Part shown: positions 32,793-42,240 of the stretch, one piece after another
How positions within the stretch are numbered: the stretch's first letter is position 1
Layout of the letters: each line of letters opens with the position of its first letter
Assembly (NCBI GenBank): GCA_039707465.1
Contig: CM077644.1
Location: forward strand, 145,571,462-145,635,461
Length of the DNA stretch: 64,000 nucleotides
Origin: Rhabdophis nuchalis
Lineage: Eukaryota > Chordata > Lepidosauria > Squamata > Natricidae
Direction of reading: 5' to 3'
The notes under the pieces: generated by a model
Databases searched by the model: none
What the model was told of the DNA's origin: nothing
The model's input: the letters and a program-made list of their open reading frames with translations, nothing else
Translations under genes and position numbers: made by a program

Positions 32793-35245
32793 TGAGTGCT
32801 CTGTAATAATAATAATAATAATAATAATTTAATTTTATATCCCGCTCTCTCTCCCCAAGGGGACTCGAGGCGGGGCACAGGCAATTAAAAATACAAATAA
32901 AACCACAGACAAATACAAAATACAAAATTAAAAATAGATTAAATTGATCCTGCGCTAAAACCCATAAACTAAACTAAAAATTACCCCTAAAAACCCCTAA
33001 CCTAAAAAGAGACTACCCAAGGCCGGCCAGACGAAAAAAGTGTGTCTTTAATTTTAAGCGGAAGGAGCGGAGGTCCGTAGTTGTCCTGATATCGGGGGGA
33101 AGGTCATTCCAGAGGGCTGGGCCCGCCACAGAGAAGGCCCTTCCCCTGGGCGTCGCCCGCTGACAAAGTCTAGTGGACGGCACCCGGAGAAGTCCCTCTC
33201 TGTGGGAGCGAATCGGCCGTGAGGATGTATGGGGCAGGATCCGATCCCGCAGGTAGCTAGGTCCCGAGCCATGGAGCGCTTTGAAGATGGTAATTAACAC
33301 CTTGAAGCGCACCCGGAAGACGACAGGTAGCCAGTGCAGCTCGCGCAAGAGCGGTGTTACGTGGGCAAACCTAGAGGTGCCCATAATTGCTCGCGCGGCT
33401 GCATTCTGGACCAACTGAAGCCTCCGGGTACACCTCAAGGGGAGCCCCATGTAGAGAGAGTTGCAATAATCCAGTCGGGATGTCACGAGAGCATGAGTGA
33501 CTGTGCGAAGGGCGTCCCGATCCAATAGGGGGCGCAACTGGCATACCAGGCGAACCTGGTAAAACGCCCTCCTGGCCACGGCTGTCACTTGATCTTCCAT
33601 GGACAGCCGGGTATCCAGGAGGACACCCAAGTTGCGCGCCCCATCCACAGGGGCAAGATGTTCGCCCCCTATGGCCAGCGTTGGAGAGAGCTGGTTGAAT
33701 CGGGCAGCCGGAAACCACAGCCACTCGGTCTTGGTCGAGTTGAGCCTAAGTCCGTTACTTCCCATCCAGATCCGCACGGCTTCCAGGCACTGGCACATCA
33801 CCGCTACGGCATCGTTGGGGTGGTTTGGGGTAGATATGTACAGCTGGGTGTCATCAGCGTACAGGTGGTACTCTACCCCAAAACCACGGATGATCTCGCC
33901 CAGCGGCTTCATGTATGCGTTAAACAGGAGAGGCGAGAGGACCGACCCCTGAGGCACCCCGCATGTGAGGGGTCTCGGGGTCGACCTCTGCTCTCCTGCC
34001 CGCACAAATTGCGATCGGCCAGAGAGGTAGGAGGAGAACCACCGTAAAACGGTGCCTCCCACCCCCAACCCCCCCAGCCGATGCAATAGGATACCATGGT
34101 CGATGGTATCGAAAGCCGCCGAGAGGTCTAATAGGACCAGGATGGAGGAACATCCCCCATCTCTGGCCCTCCAGAGATCATCTACCAACGCGACCAATGC
34201 TGTCTCGGTGCTATGCCCGGGCCGAAAGCCGGACTGGCGTGGATCTAGATAGTCAACTTCCTCCAGGTGACGGGGAAACTGTTGTGCCACCACACTCTCA
34301 ACAACCTTCGCCAAGAAGGGAAGGTTGGAGACTGGACGGTAGTTGTTCAAAAGAGCTGGGTCCAAAGAGGGCTTCTTGAGGAGGGGCCTCACCATGGCCT
34401 CTTTTAGGGAGGCAGGCAAGGAACCCTCACTCAAGGATGCGTTGACAACCTCTTGGAGCCAGCCTCGTGTCACCTCCCAGGATGCCAGTACAAGCCAGGA
34501 GGGGCACGGGTCCAATAAACATGTGGTGGCTCGCAGTCGCCCATGTAGCCTGTCCATATCCTCGGAAGTAACGGAGTCAAACTCCTCCCAAACAAGATCT
34601 CTCTCGTGGCATCCCACTGGGCCATGAATGGGGGTTAGCTCACTCTGTATCTGGGCGGTTTTCTCCTGCAGAAAAATCACAAATTCCTCTGCTCTACCCT
34701 GTAGCGGGGCTTCCCGTTCCCTCTGTTGAAGGAGGGCGCGGGTCACCCTAAACAGGGCGGCAGGGCGGTTTTCTGCGGATGCTATGAGAGTGGCACAATG
34801 ATGACGTTTGGCCACCCTCAGCGCCACAATGTAAGTCCGTAAATGGGCTCTTACCTGTGTCCGGTCAGATTCAGAGCGGCTAGCCCTCCATCTTCTCTCT
34901 AGGCATCTCTTGCGGCGTTTCATCACCCGCAGCTCCTCAGTGAACCAAGGAGCCAGGGTGGTTCGCCGCCGCGAGAGAGGCCGCAAGGGCGCGACCCGAT
35001 CTAAGGCTCCCACGGCCGCACTATTCCATGCGGCCGTGAGGTCCTCCATCGGGGCGTGGGTCAGGGATACAGGAAATGGCCCAAGCGCTGTCTGGAACCC
35101 ATCCGGGTCCATCAAGCGCCTGGGGCGGTACCAGATTGGTGACTCTGGTTCCGCCTCCCCGCGGAGGGGAGCAGCGGTCGGAAAGTCGAGCCGGAGCACG
35201 TGTAGCTCTGTGTGTGTGTGTGTATGTGCACGTGAGTGCTCTGTA
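32793..35245 (-). mobile_element. 5'-truncated L2/CR1-superclade LINE with 13-bp TSD
   Basis: LINE 32806-35232 is flanked by TGAGTGCTCTGTA at 32793-32805 and 35233-35245. The minus-strand 3' end carries the terminal stem-loop and an (ATT)n tail that begins exactly at the duplication. 35203-35232 is TG-rich and may be filler or host. The endonuclease half is missing. Confidence 0.9.
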
Positions 35246-35304
35246 TGCTCTGTATGTACGTGTGTGTGTGTGCGCGCACACACACACACGAAGCACTCTC
35301 TCAT
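33013..35304 (-). CDS. LINE ORF2: reverse transcriptase and C-terminal domain (endonuclease missing)
   Basis: 763 codons with no stop. Residues 1-34 are an artefact: they translate TG/CA repeat upstream of the LINE, so the Met at 35304 is not a true start. LINE-derived sequence begins near residue 35. Residues 85-200 are the linker after the missing endonuclease (APWFTEELRVMKRRKR). The reverse transcriptase follows: YRPVSNLP at 322, motif A LLDLSAAFDTIDHG with Asp393 and Asp399, motif B GVPQGSVLSPLLF at 449, catalytic YADD at 482-485. The C-terminal domain includes LDYCNSLY at 611, LHWLP at 656 and SVAGPALWNDLPPDIR from 725. In such LINEs the protein copies the element's RNA at a nicked target. 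The intact frame suggests a recent insertion, but without endonuclease, promoter or ORF1 this copy is dead. The text is closest to the L2 clade as I recall it. Confidence 0.9.
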   Translation of the reverse strand: MRECFVCVCARTHTHVHTEHTEHSRAHTHTHTELHVLRLDFPTAAPLRGEAEPESPIWYRPRRLMDPDGFQTALGPFPVSLTHAPMEDLTAAWNSAAVGALDRVAPLRPLSRRRTTLAPWFTEELRVMKRRKRCLERRWRASRSESDRTQVRAHLRTYIVALRVAKRHHCATLIASAENRPAALFRVTRALLQQREREAPLQGRAEEFVIFLQEKTAQIQSELTPIHGPVGCHERDLVWEEFDSVTSEDMDRLHGRLRATTCLLDPCPSWLVLASWEVTRGWLQEVVNASLSEGSLPASLKEAMVRPLLKKPSLDPALLNNYRPVSNLPFLAKVVESVVAQQFPRHLEEVDYLDPRQSGFRPGHSTETALVALVDDLWRARDGGCSSILVLLDLSAAFDTIDHGILLHRLGGLGVGGTVLRWFSSYLSGRSQFVRAGEQRSTPRPLTCGVPQGSVLSPLLFNAYMKPLGEIIRGFGVEYHLYADDTQLYISTPNHPNDAVAVMCQCLEAVRIWMGSNGLRLNSTKTEWLWFPAARFNQLSPTLAIGGEHLAPVDGARNLGVLLDTRLSMEDQVTAVARRAFYQVRLVCQLRPLLDRDALRTVTHALVTSRLDYCNSLYMGLPLRCTRRLQLVQNAAARAIMGTSRFAHVTPLLRELHWLPVVFRVRFKVLITIFKALHGSGPSYLRDRILPHTSSRPIRSHREGLLRVPSTRLCQRATPRGRAFSVAGPALWNDLPPDIRTTTDLRSFRLKLKTHFFRLAGLG

Positions 35305-35349
35305 AGAACCGGTAAGAAAAGATTTGGAATCCCATCACTGGTTAGTACC

Positions 35350-35965
35350 CAGTGCAGCTACAGAAGGCACGTGTAGCTTGAAAGTTTGGGGGGGAAAAGG
35401 TAAAGTTAAGTTCTAGATGACTTCATGCATGCATGTAAATTCTTGTTAACATTATGAAAGTCCTTATAGAAGATAATCAGGTTGAGCCCAACGGAGGGAT
35501 TAAACGTGTCATTAATCATGTGGCCCTTCGTAACCACAAGAGATCTAAATTGAACCCACCTTGAATTCCTTCTACTCTTATCTCCCACTAATTTCCCTTG
35601 GTGTTTTAGTAGTTCAGATTCTTGTACAGCGCTTAACAAATCTTTATATCTGTTTGAACTGCCTGGATCTCCTGATTTTCCTGGTGCTTGACAGTGCTGT
35701 CCTCTGCTTCTTCTCAAACAGCATTCCTTAAACTTATTTCTCTCAGGAATCCCATTTTTAAAAATTATGGAGGACCCAAAAACAGTTTTTTTTGTATGTG
35801 TTACATTTATTGATGCTGATCATATTAAAAATTAAAATTGATGCAGTCACTGCCACTACTTCTCATAAGTATTTGATGGGATTTTAATACTATATTATTT
35901 TTCAACATAGGCTGGCAAATAATTTTGTTTTTGTGGATCCCTTATCCACCCCAAAAAAAACCCTC
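35350..35965. other. no gene recognised
   Basis: The minus frame 35406-35717 (103 codons) has no recognised domain. Otherwise AT-rich. Confidence 0.35.
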
Positions 35966-36145
35966 TCTAAAATTGATATAGCAGAATTTGAATGTGATTA
36001 TTGGACTAAGTTTGTGTAATTCTCAACTTGATTTCAAATATTCTAAGCAAAGGACCAGTTCTGAATTTTGACATCTACTCACCCACCTATTCAACCGAAA
36101 AGAGTGAAGAAGGGGGACAAATACAATCCTCAACAGAAAAGAATT
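35966..36145 (+). repeat. local duplication, copy 1
   Basis: Matches 36546-36765 at roughly four bases in five by eye: GAATTTGAATGTGATTATTGG, AATTCTCAACTTGA, ACTCACCCACCTA, GGGACAAATA, CCTCAACAG in the same order. Confidence 0.8.
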
Positions 36146-36545
36146 TGGAGAAATACTGTTCTAGGATATTTTTTCAACTGTGCCTACCACCTGGCCTTAG
36201 GATGTGTAAATCAAAGGATTATTTGTGTGAATTACCAATGACTACATTGTGTTGCAGTATACAGGATTGAGCAGAGGCATAGAATGAATAAACTAGATAT
36301 TGTGTCCATATTCTCATTATGGCCAAATAAAAGTGCTCTATGGATGTTTGCCAGAGTATCCTCCTATGAATGGGTGATTTAATTGCATGGCCCTGGTAAA
36401 GTCCTTTGTCCATATTGTTTGCCCAAATGAGATTAGATTTCGGTGTATACTACAGTGAGTCTACCATGTTACACAGGGGAATTCAAAGTTTGAAAAAGCA
36501 TATTTAGAATAGTAAGGACATACATTTTGCTTTGTTCAAATCCAT

Positions 36546-36765
36546 CTCTCCAAAATAGATGTAGCGCAATTTGAATGTGATCATTGGTCTAATTTTATAT
36601 CATTCTCAACTTGACTTCTGAGCAAATGATCAGTTTTGAATTTTGGCATCCACTCACCCACCTACTCATTCACCTACTCAAAAATCCACTCACCCACCTA
36701 CACCTACCCAAAAAGAGAGTGAAGAGGAGGGACAAATATGACCCTCAACAGGAAAAAAAAAGTTT
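36546..36765 (+). repeat. local duplication, copy 2
   Basis: Direct repeat of 35966-36145. It is longer because the ACTCACCCACCTAC block is itself repeated at about 36650-36710. Confidence 0.8.
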
Positions 36766-37319
36766 TTAAATTGGATCAAAAAACTATAAATTCCTATTTA
36801 AGCAATTAATATTTTTACAAGTTCAGTATAAAACATGCTGGTTTTCTTTAATTTGTTGAACACTTAGTCAAAATTATCTAAATGCTCTATAGAAAAAATT
36901 TAGCAGCTCCCATCAGCTGAATAATAATATGCATTATTCATAATGGTTCTGATAATTTTGCAGATAGGAATAATGGATTGCCAGTGGATTAAAAGTATAA
37001 ACTCAAATGTGAAGTATATTTGGTCAGATTAATGCATGAAACAAGCATTCTTCTCAGAAAGCTCCACTCTAACTGAGTTCCAGTTTCAATGGAGTTTACT
37101 TCTAGCATCACTGAACTCAATGGAACTTATTTCTAGCTCCATTGAATTAAATGGAACTGTAGCTTTAATCAGTGCGCCATCTGCTTAGGGTGTTCTCTCT
37201 TCAAATTGAATGGAGGATCCAATTTTAACCTTGGTTAATGGTTACAGGGATTTGAATTGAGTGAGCTTCTGTCTTTTGACCAAACTATTGATTGATTAAT
37301 TGCATGTAATCTTAATTGC
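36766..37319. other. no gene recognised
   Basis: 37075-37160 has two or three loose repeats of TCCATTGAA/AATGGAACTTA. Nothing else. Confidence 0.4.
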
Positions 37320-37403
37320 ACATAATTGTGTATTGATTAATATGATACGCCCTGGGTCCTTTGTGGAGAAGGGCGGGATATAAATTTAAATAAATAAATA
37401 GAT
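37320..37403 (+). mobile_element. L2-type LINE tail
   Basis: ACGCCCTGGGTCCTTTGTGG then AGAAGGGCGGGATATAAATT and (AAAT)n: the terminal stem-loop and tail only. Confidence 0.75.
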
Positions 37404-37604
37404 ACACTGAGAAGAAACTAAGATAATTTACAATGTAGTGACCTCAAAGCACTTATCAGTGTTAAAAGAAAAACCCTATTTAATATTCTCATTCTGTTTT
37501 CCTGTACTATAACAAACACAGGAGATCTATACTCTATTTTTTATTTAAAAAAATAATGCTTAGTAATCTTATTAATCAACCAATATTTCCTAACAATGTC
37601 ATCA

Positions 37605-38065
37605 TATTACAAAAAAGATGTTGAGACTTTGGAAAAAGTGCAGAGAAGAGTAAGACAATTAAAGTAACTGGAGACTGAAGCATACGGTTGCAGGAATTGG
37701 GTATGGCTAATTTAGAGAAAATAAGGATTAGGGCTGACATGATTGCAGTATTCCAGTATTTGAGGGGCTTGCCACAAAGAGAGGGGGTCAATTTATTTTC
37801 CCAAGCATTAGAAGGCAAGACAAGAAACAATGGATGGAAATTAATCAAGGAGAGAAGCAATCTGGAATTAAGGAGAACCTTCCTAAAAGTAAGAACAACT
37901 AACCAGTGGAAGGGCTTGCCTTCAGAAGTTGTGAGTGCTCCATCACTGGAGACTTTTAAGAAGAGGCTGGACAGCTACTTATCTGAAATGGTATAGGGCC
38001 TCCTGCTTGAGCAGAGGGTTAGACTAGAAGACCTCCAAGATCCCTTCCAGATCTACTTTGATTTA
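37605..38065 (+). mobile_element. CR1 LINE 3' end
   Basis: ORF2 C-terminus and 3' UTR with GGTATAGGGCCTCCTGCTTGAGCAGAGGGTTAGACTAG. The tail is degenerate (TTGATTTATTGATTC). Confidence 0.88.
37688..37996 (+). pseudogene. CR1 ORF2 C-terminus
   Basis: 102 residues to a natural stop: DMIAVFQYLRG, then IKERSNLELRRTFLKVRTTNQW, then LPSEVVSAPSLETFKKRLD. This is the conserved end of the CR1 reverse-transcriptase protein after the polymerase domain. 5'-truncated, so the Met at 37688 is incidental. It keeps one open frame and is better preserved than the copy at 38432. No activity possible. Confidence 0.85.
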
Positions 38066-38431
38066 TTGATTCACATTGAAGGTTTGTTCTACAACAGTTC
38101 ACGTCACTTGTACCTCTCCATTTAAAATGTAACATTATTAAGAGATGAGTCCTAGGTCTTTTTTATTTGAGAATTTAGCTTACATTTCTTAAGGAAAGTT
38201 GGGGGTAATAATGGATATTCTCTGAAAAAAACAACCCATATTCTGGGATAAATCTAAATGTTTGTATGGAGTTGGCCTGGTGGAAGTAGCCTTGACATTC
38301 CCAATTCTTGGCAAGCTTTCCATTCTGTCATCTTTCTGGTGCTACAAAAGGAAACCCAGAATTCTGCTGCTTTTGAGAAGATGGTACTCTCTCAAGTTAC
38401 TTGTTCTGTAACTCTTTTCTTCCAGAAATGT
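38066..38431. other. no gene recognised
   Basis: Nothing supported between the two CR1 copies. Confidence 0.4.
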
Positions 38432-38945
38432 TCTAGTTCTAGGCTGCATAAACAGAGGGATAGAATCATCACGTGATGTGTTAATACCACTTTAAAATGC
38501 TTTACTAAGGCCACACTTGGAATACTGAATCCAGTTTTGATCACCACAGTGTAAAAATGATGTGGCGACTCTAGAAAGAGTGCAGGGAAGAGCAACAAAG
38601 ATGATTAGGGGACTGGAGGCTAAAACTTATGAAGAATGGTTGTAGGAACCGTCTAGTTTAATGAAAAGAAGGACTAGGTGTGACATGATAGCAGTGTTCC
38701 AATATCTCAGAGACTACCACAAAGAAGAGGGAATCAAGCTATTCTCCAAAACACCTGAAGACAGCACAAGAAGCAATGGGTGGAAATAATCAAGGAGAGA
38801 AGCAACCTAGAACTAAGGAGAAATTTCCTGACCCTGAGAACAATTAATCTGTGGAATAACTTGCCTCCAGAAGTTGTAGATGCTCCAACACTAGAAGTTT
38901 TCAAGAAGATATTGGTTAACCATTTGCCGGAACCTCCATTCTCTC
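38432..38945 (+). mobile_element. CR1 LINE fragment, 3' end lost
   Basis: CTAGGCTGCATAAACAGAGG, CCACACTTGGAATACTGAATCC, AACAATTAATCTGTGGAATAAC and GAAGTTGTAGATGCTCC, in CR1 order. It starts further 5' than 37605 and stops before the CR1 tail. Frames are broken. Confidence 0.85.
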
Positions 38946-40634
38946 TCATCTATAGCTTATATAGTGGTACCTTAATAATCATCATTAATTGGTTCTGGTT
39001 GGTTAATTGATGAATACCAAACAAATTTTTCCCATAAGGAATAATATAGTTTGTCACAAGAAAACCGGCACCAATAAAATCAGTGCATTGAATACTAAAC
39101 AAACTATGAATACCGGGACATTTTTATGTTAAAATATGTCAAGTAGCAAATTCAAAAGGTTCCCGGGCAGTTGAGTACTAAGCTACTACTGTAGGTGTAG
39201 CATTTGTTTAAATGGACTATAAGAAAATCCCTTCCCCCACTGACAACCCTTTTTCTGACAGCTTTTAATTTAAGAAGAAGCCATGCAAGAAAATTCAGGA
39301 GGAATAAAGGGAAGAACTTCTTTACATAGATAATCTAGAAACTGATGATTATCAAATGTGATGAGAGCCGCCCATTTAGATGATTTTTCATAGATGAGAT
39401 TAATTCACACAGGTTTATCTCAATGTCTCCTGTCTGGATGGCTATAAATTGTCTTCTGAATTTCATGGCAACATCGGAAAATTTGCAGCTGGAATATTTC
39501 TAAGATTCTTCTTGCTGGCCACTATCAGAGGGCTGATCTTGAAATGGGCATTTAACCTGATGTAGCAGCTCTTTAAAAAAAAATCTGGGATCAAACTGTG
39601 ACTTTAAATAATCACATCAAACTTTATCTACTTATTCATTAATGGCCTTCGAAATTAAAGTATTCTCTTCCATAAGGATATGGATTATTTCTTTGAGTGT
39701 ACTACAGCAAAAGGAACCACAAATTGTGGACAGCATAATTCAATTCCAATAAGTAATTATTTGTAGCTGACTGAAACCCATTACGTTGTTAAGGACATTT
39801 AGCAACCAGAGGCTGTTAAATTCTCAGATTTTATTAGCAAATTTGATTACATTTCTCAGCAGTCATTGTTTCTGGCCTAATATAAAAATTCCAGGCTATG
39901 AAACTCCGGTCTTTTCCTATCAACTGAGATGACTGACAAACACATAAAATATTAATTAAAAAGTACCACACCATACACATGTGCATATATAATGGAATAG
40001 CATTCCCTAACCAAAACTATATCAGAGAAAATAATATTTGAAACAATAATGACAAAAAATAATGATGATAAATATAGCATCTTCGGCTTCCTTTATCATG
40101 CGCCACAGATCTATGAGAAAAAGGCATATTTGAAGGATAGATTGTACAATAATTCCCAAGAAGCTCCTCAAACAATCCCTTAGAACTGCTAATATTACTG
40201 CTAATATTTATTTGTATGTACGTATTATAGCAGAAGCTAGAAAATACTTTAGAAGAATTAACAAGAAATTCAGAAAATAGTTGCTATTTGTTATGGTGAT
40301 TAAGGAAGAACACATCCATCAAAATTACAAGGCCTTTTGACATCTACAAAAATTGAATCTCTCTCTCTCTCTCTCTCTCATACACAAACACACACATATA
40401 TGGGGGGAGCCCCCTCTTAAAAAAAAAGAACATAGTACATTGTTTAATTTCTGGCAGAGCTCAAACGTTGAGGAAGAGAATGAAATAATTATTTTGGTAA
40501 ATTTTTTAGATACTTAGCCCTTTATATGAAGAGATTAAATTCCAATCATGGGGAAGGAGGAGGGAAGCAATTGTATTTCTGATTAAAGAGGAACAAAAGT
40601 GATAAATAAATAAAAACAAAGAGCAGGAATAAAA

Positions 40635-40667
<33 letters not shown>

Positions 40668-41022
40668 TTATAGTGCTCATTAAATGTTCCAGATTTTGTT
40701 AAAGTACCGACCATTGTAAAATAAGACAATTAGTGGGAGCATATGAATAGATGATCCCCTTCCAACTGTGGTACTATAATGAGAAATACCAGAGACTTCA
40801 TAATGAGCGCAGACTTCTTTCCTAGATCTCAATGCTTTAACAATGTCTATGTAGAGAATAATCTGGGGACTAACTGGCAGAAATAAAATGATTCCAAAAT
40901 AGCTTCCAACTATAGATTCTTGACATGGCTTTGGGGAAATGTCAAAACCTTTCCCCCCAACCCCTTATTTGTTATCTTTATAGTGCTTCCTTTCTCTCTA
41001 ACCATTTCTCTACCCTTAGACC
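38946..41022. other. mostly unique AT-rich DNA
   Basis: 38960-39180 may be a decayed TIR repeat (TGGTACCTTAATAATC...). Short (TC)n at 40361-40380 and (GT)n(GA)n at 40637-40668. 39360-39620 is complex, with GAGATTAATTCACACAGG, and may be conserved noncoding DNA. No gene. Confidence 0.35.
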
Positions 41023-41125
41023 AGGATTGTCAAACTCCTGGCCTGTGGGCCAGATGCGTCATGCATTAGCCAAGCCCATGCCCTGTTTAGACTGTATCTG
41101 GTCAAACTCCTTTTGACAAAAAAAA
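41023..41125 (+). mobile_element. hAT MITE remnant
   Basis: CCAGGATTGTCAAACTCCTGGCC, CCAGATGCGTCATGC and AAACTCCTTTTGAC resemble the 31547 element. Ends are decayed. Confidence 0.5.
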
Positions 41126-41260
41126 AAATCATTAAACTTGAATAGATCAAGAAAAGGCCAGTTAGCACACATTGGAACATTTGCTTGGAAACTCACTTCA
41201 TTAAACTAGAGAGATATCTATCCTTCTGACCAGGCTGATCCAAGAACATCATAACTTGGA

Positions 41261-41718
41261 TCTGATCAAAAATGTGGACTGTCTGCATTGAAGAACAGTG
41301 TTGGGCAGGGTTGGGTTGCTGCTGGCATTACTGCTGGTTTGGCGTGCAAAAAATGTGTGTGCATTTGCAACTAAAAAGGTCTGCACATGCGCAAAACATT
41401 AGAAAAGGGAAAAAAATACATTTCTGGAGTGAAATTTGTTCTGCGCATACACAGAACCAAAAATCAAGATGGCGCCACCGGAAAAGAACTGGTTCAGAGG
41501 CATGGCAAGCATGGGTCAATGCCTGTTGCAGTGACCCAGGCCACCAAGTTGCTACCAGTTTGGTCGAACCGGTCTGAACTGGTAAAAACCCACCTCTGGT
41601 GTTGGTGAGTATAATTGGTAAAAGGATGAATAGCATAGATTTGATCGAAAATGTGGACTGTCAGCATTGAAGAACAGTGTTGGGGAGTATGATTGGTAAA
41701 AGGATGAATAGCATAGAT
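41261..41718 (+). repeat. 78-bp tandem duplication, first copy split by MITE
   Basis: Copy 1 is 41261-41305 plus 41607-41640. Copy 2 is 41641-41718 (ATGTGGACTGTCAGCATTG, AAGAACAGTGTTGGGGAGTA, GGTAAAAGGATGAATAGCAT). Only copy 1 contains the MITE. Confidence 0.9.
41298..41606 (-). mobile_element. hAT-like MITE with YY1-like site, 8-bp TSD
   Basis: Element 41306-41598 runs CAGGGTTGGGTTGCTGC to AAACCCACCTCTG. Flanks GTGTTGGG and GTGTTGGT match at 7 of 8. It is inverted relative to 5653 and carries CAAGATGGCGCC at 41465-41476. Confidence 0.9.
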
Positions 41719-41900
41719 TTATATATAAGAAATGTAGATATTTCGAGGAAAGATGAAAGTGTTGCTCTGTCTCTCATAAAAGTATATCTTGAGCTATCCA
41801 CGGAATATTATTGGCAAAATGTTTAAGAAAAGTATTATTGTAGTGCTCCCAGCTACAAGTCTTCCCAGATTTCCAAGCCAGAAGTTCTGCATATGTGTTT

Positions 41901-42152
41901 GTCAAGCCTAGCGGTTAAGATGCTAAGCTGACTAGCAGTCTGAAAGCACACAAATACAAGTAGTATTTGCCACAAGTACCACTTCAGTGGGAAGGTAATA
42001 GAGTTCCATATGCCTCTTCATATAGTCATGTTGGCCACATGATCATGGAAATGACTTTGGACAATATTGGCTCCCTCAGCTAGAAAACAGAGATGAGCGC
42101 CACCTCTAGAGCTGGACACAATTTTGGGCAGGGGAAACCTTTATCTTTACCT
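41901..42152 (+). mobile_element. BovB-tailed SINE (Sauria type), diverged
   Basis: AGCGGTTAAGATGCTAAGCTG head, ATAGTCATGTTGGCCACATGATC, GAGATGAGCGCCACCTCTAGAG, and tail GGGGAAACCTTTATCTTTACC. Confidence 0.8.
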
Positions 42153-42240
42153 TTAACTTGGAGATGTGTGGACTTCAACTCCCAGAATTTTGGGAGGGAA
42201 GTCCAAACTTCTTCAACCTGGCCCAGATTGAGAAATATTG
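42153..42240 (+). mobile_element. MITE remnant
   Basis: TGTGGACTTCAACTCCCAGAATT, GGGAAGTCCAAACTTC: a short piece of the palindromic MITE family. Confidence 0.5.

Larger units (their letters stand above)
32545..35348. mobile_element. hAT-like MITE with perfect 8-bp TSD, host to a LINE
   Basis: Element 32553-35340 runs CGGAAGTGGTATTCAG to GGAATCCCATCACTG. TSD GTTAGTAC is at 32545-32552 and 35341-35348. Without the LINE it would be about 350 bp. It is related to 89-324. Confidence 0.88.

Noticed and set aside
33054..35338. Many plus-strand and alternative-frame open stretches across the LINE
   Set aside because: Shadows of the 763-codon minus frame, caused by its GC-rich codons.
35406..35717. 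103-codon minus-strand frame
   Set aside because: Considered as a LINE or gene piece but no motif could be named.
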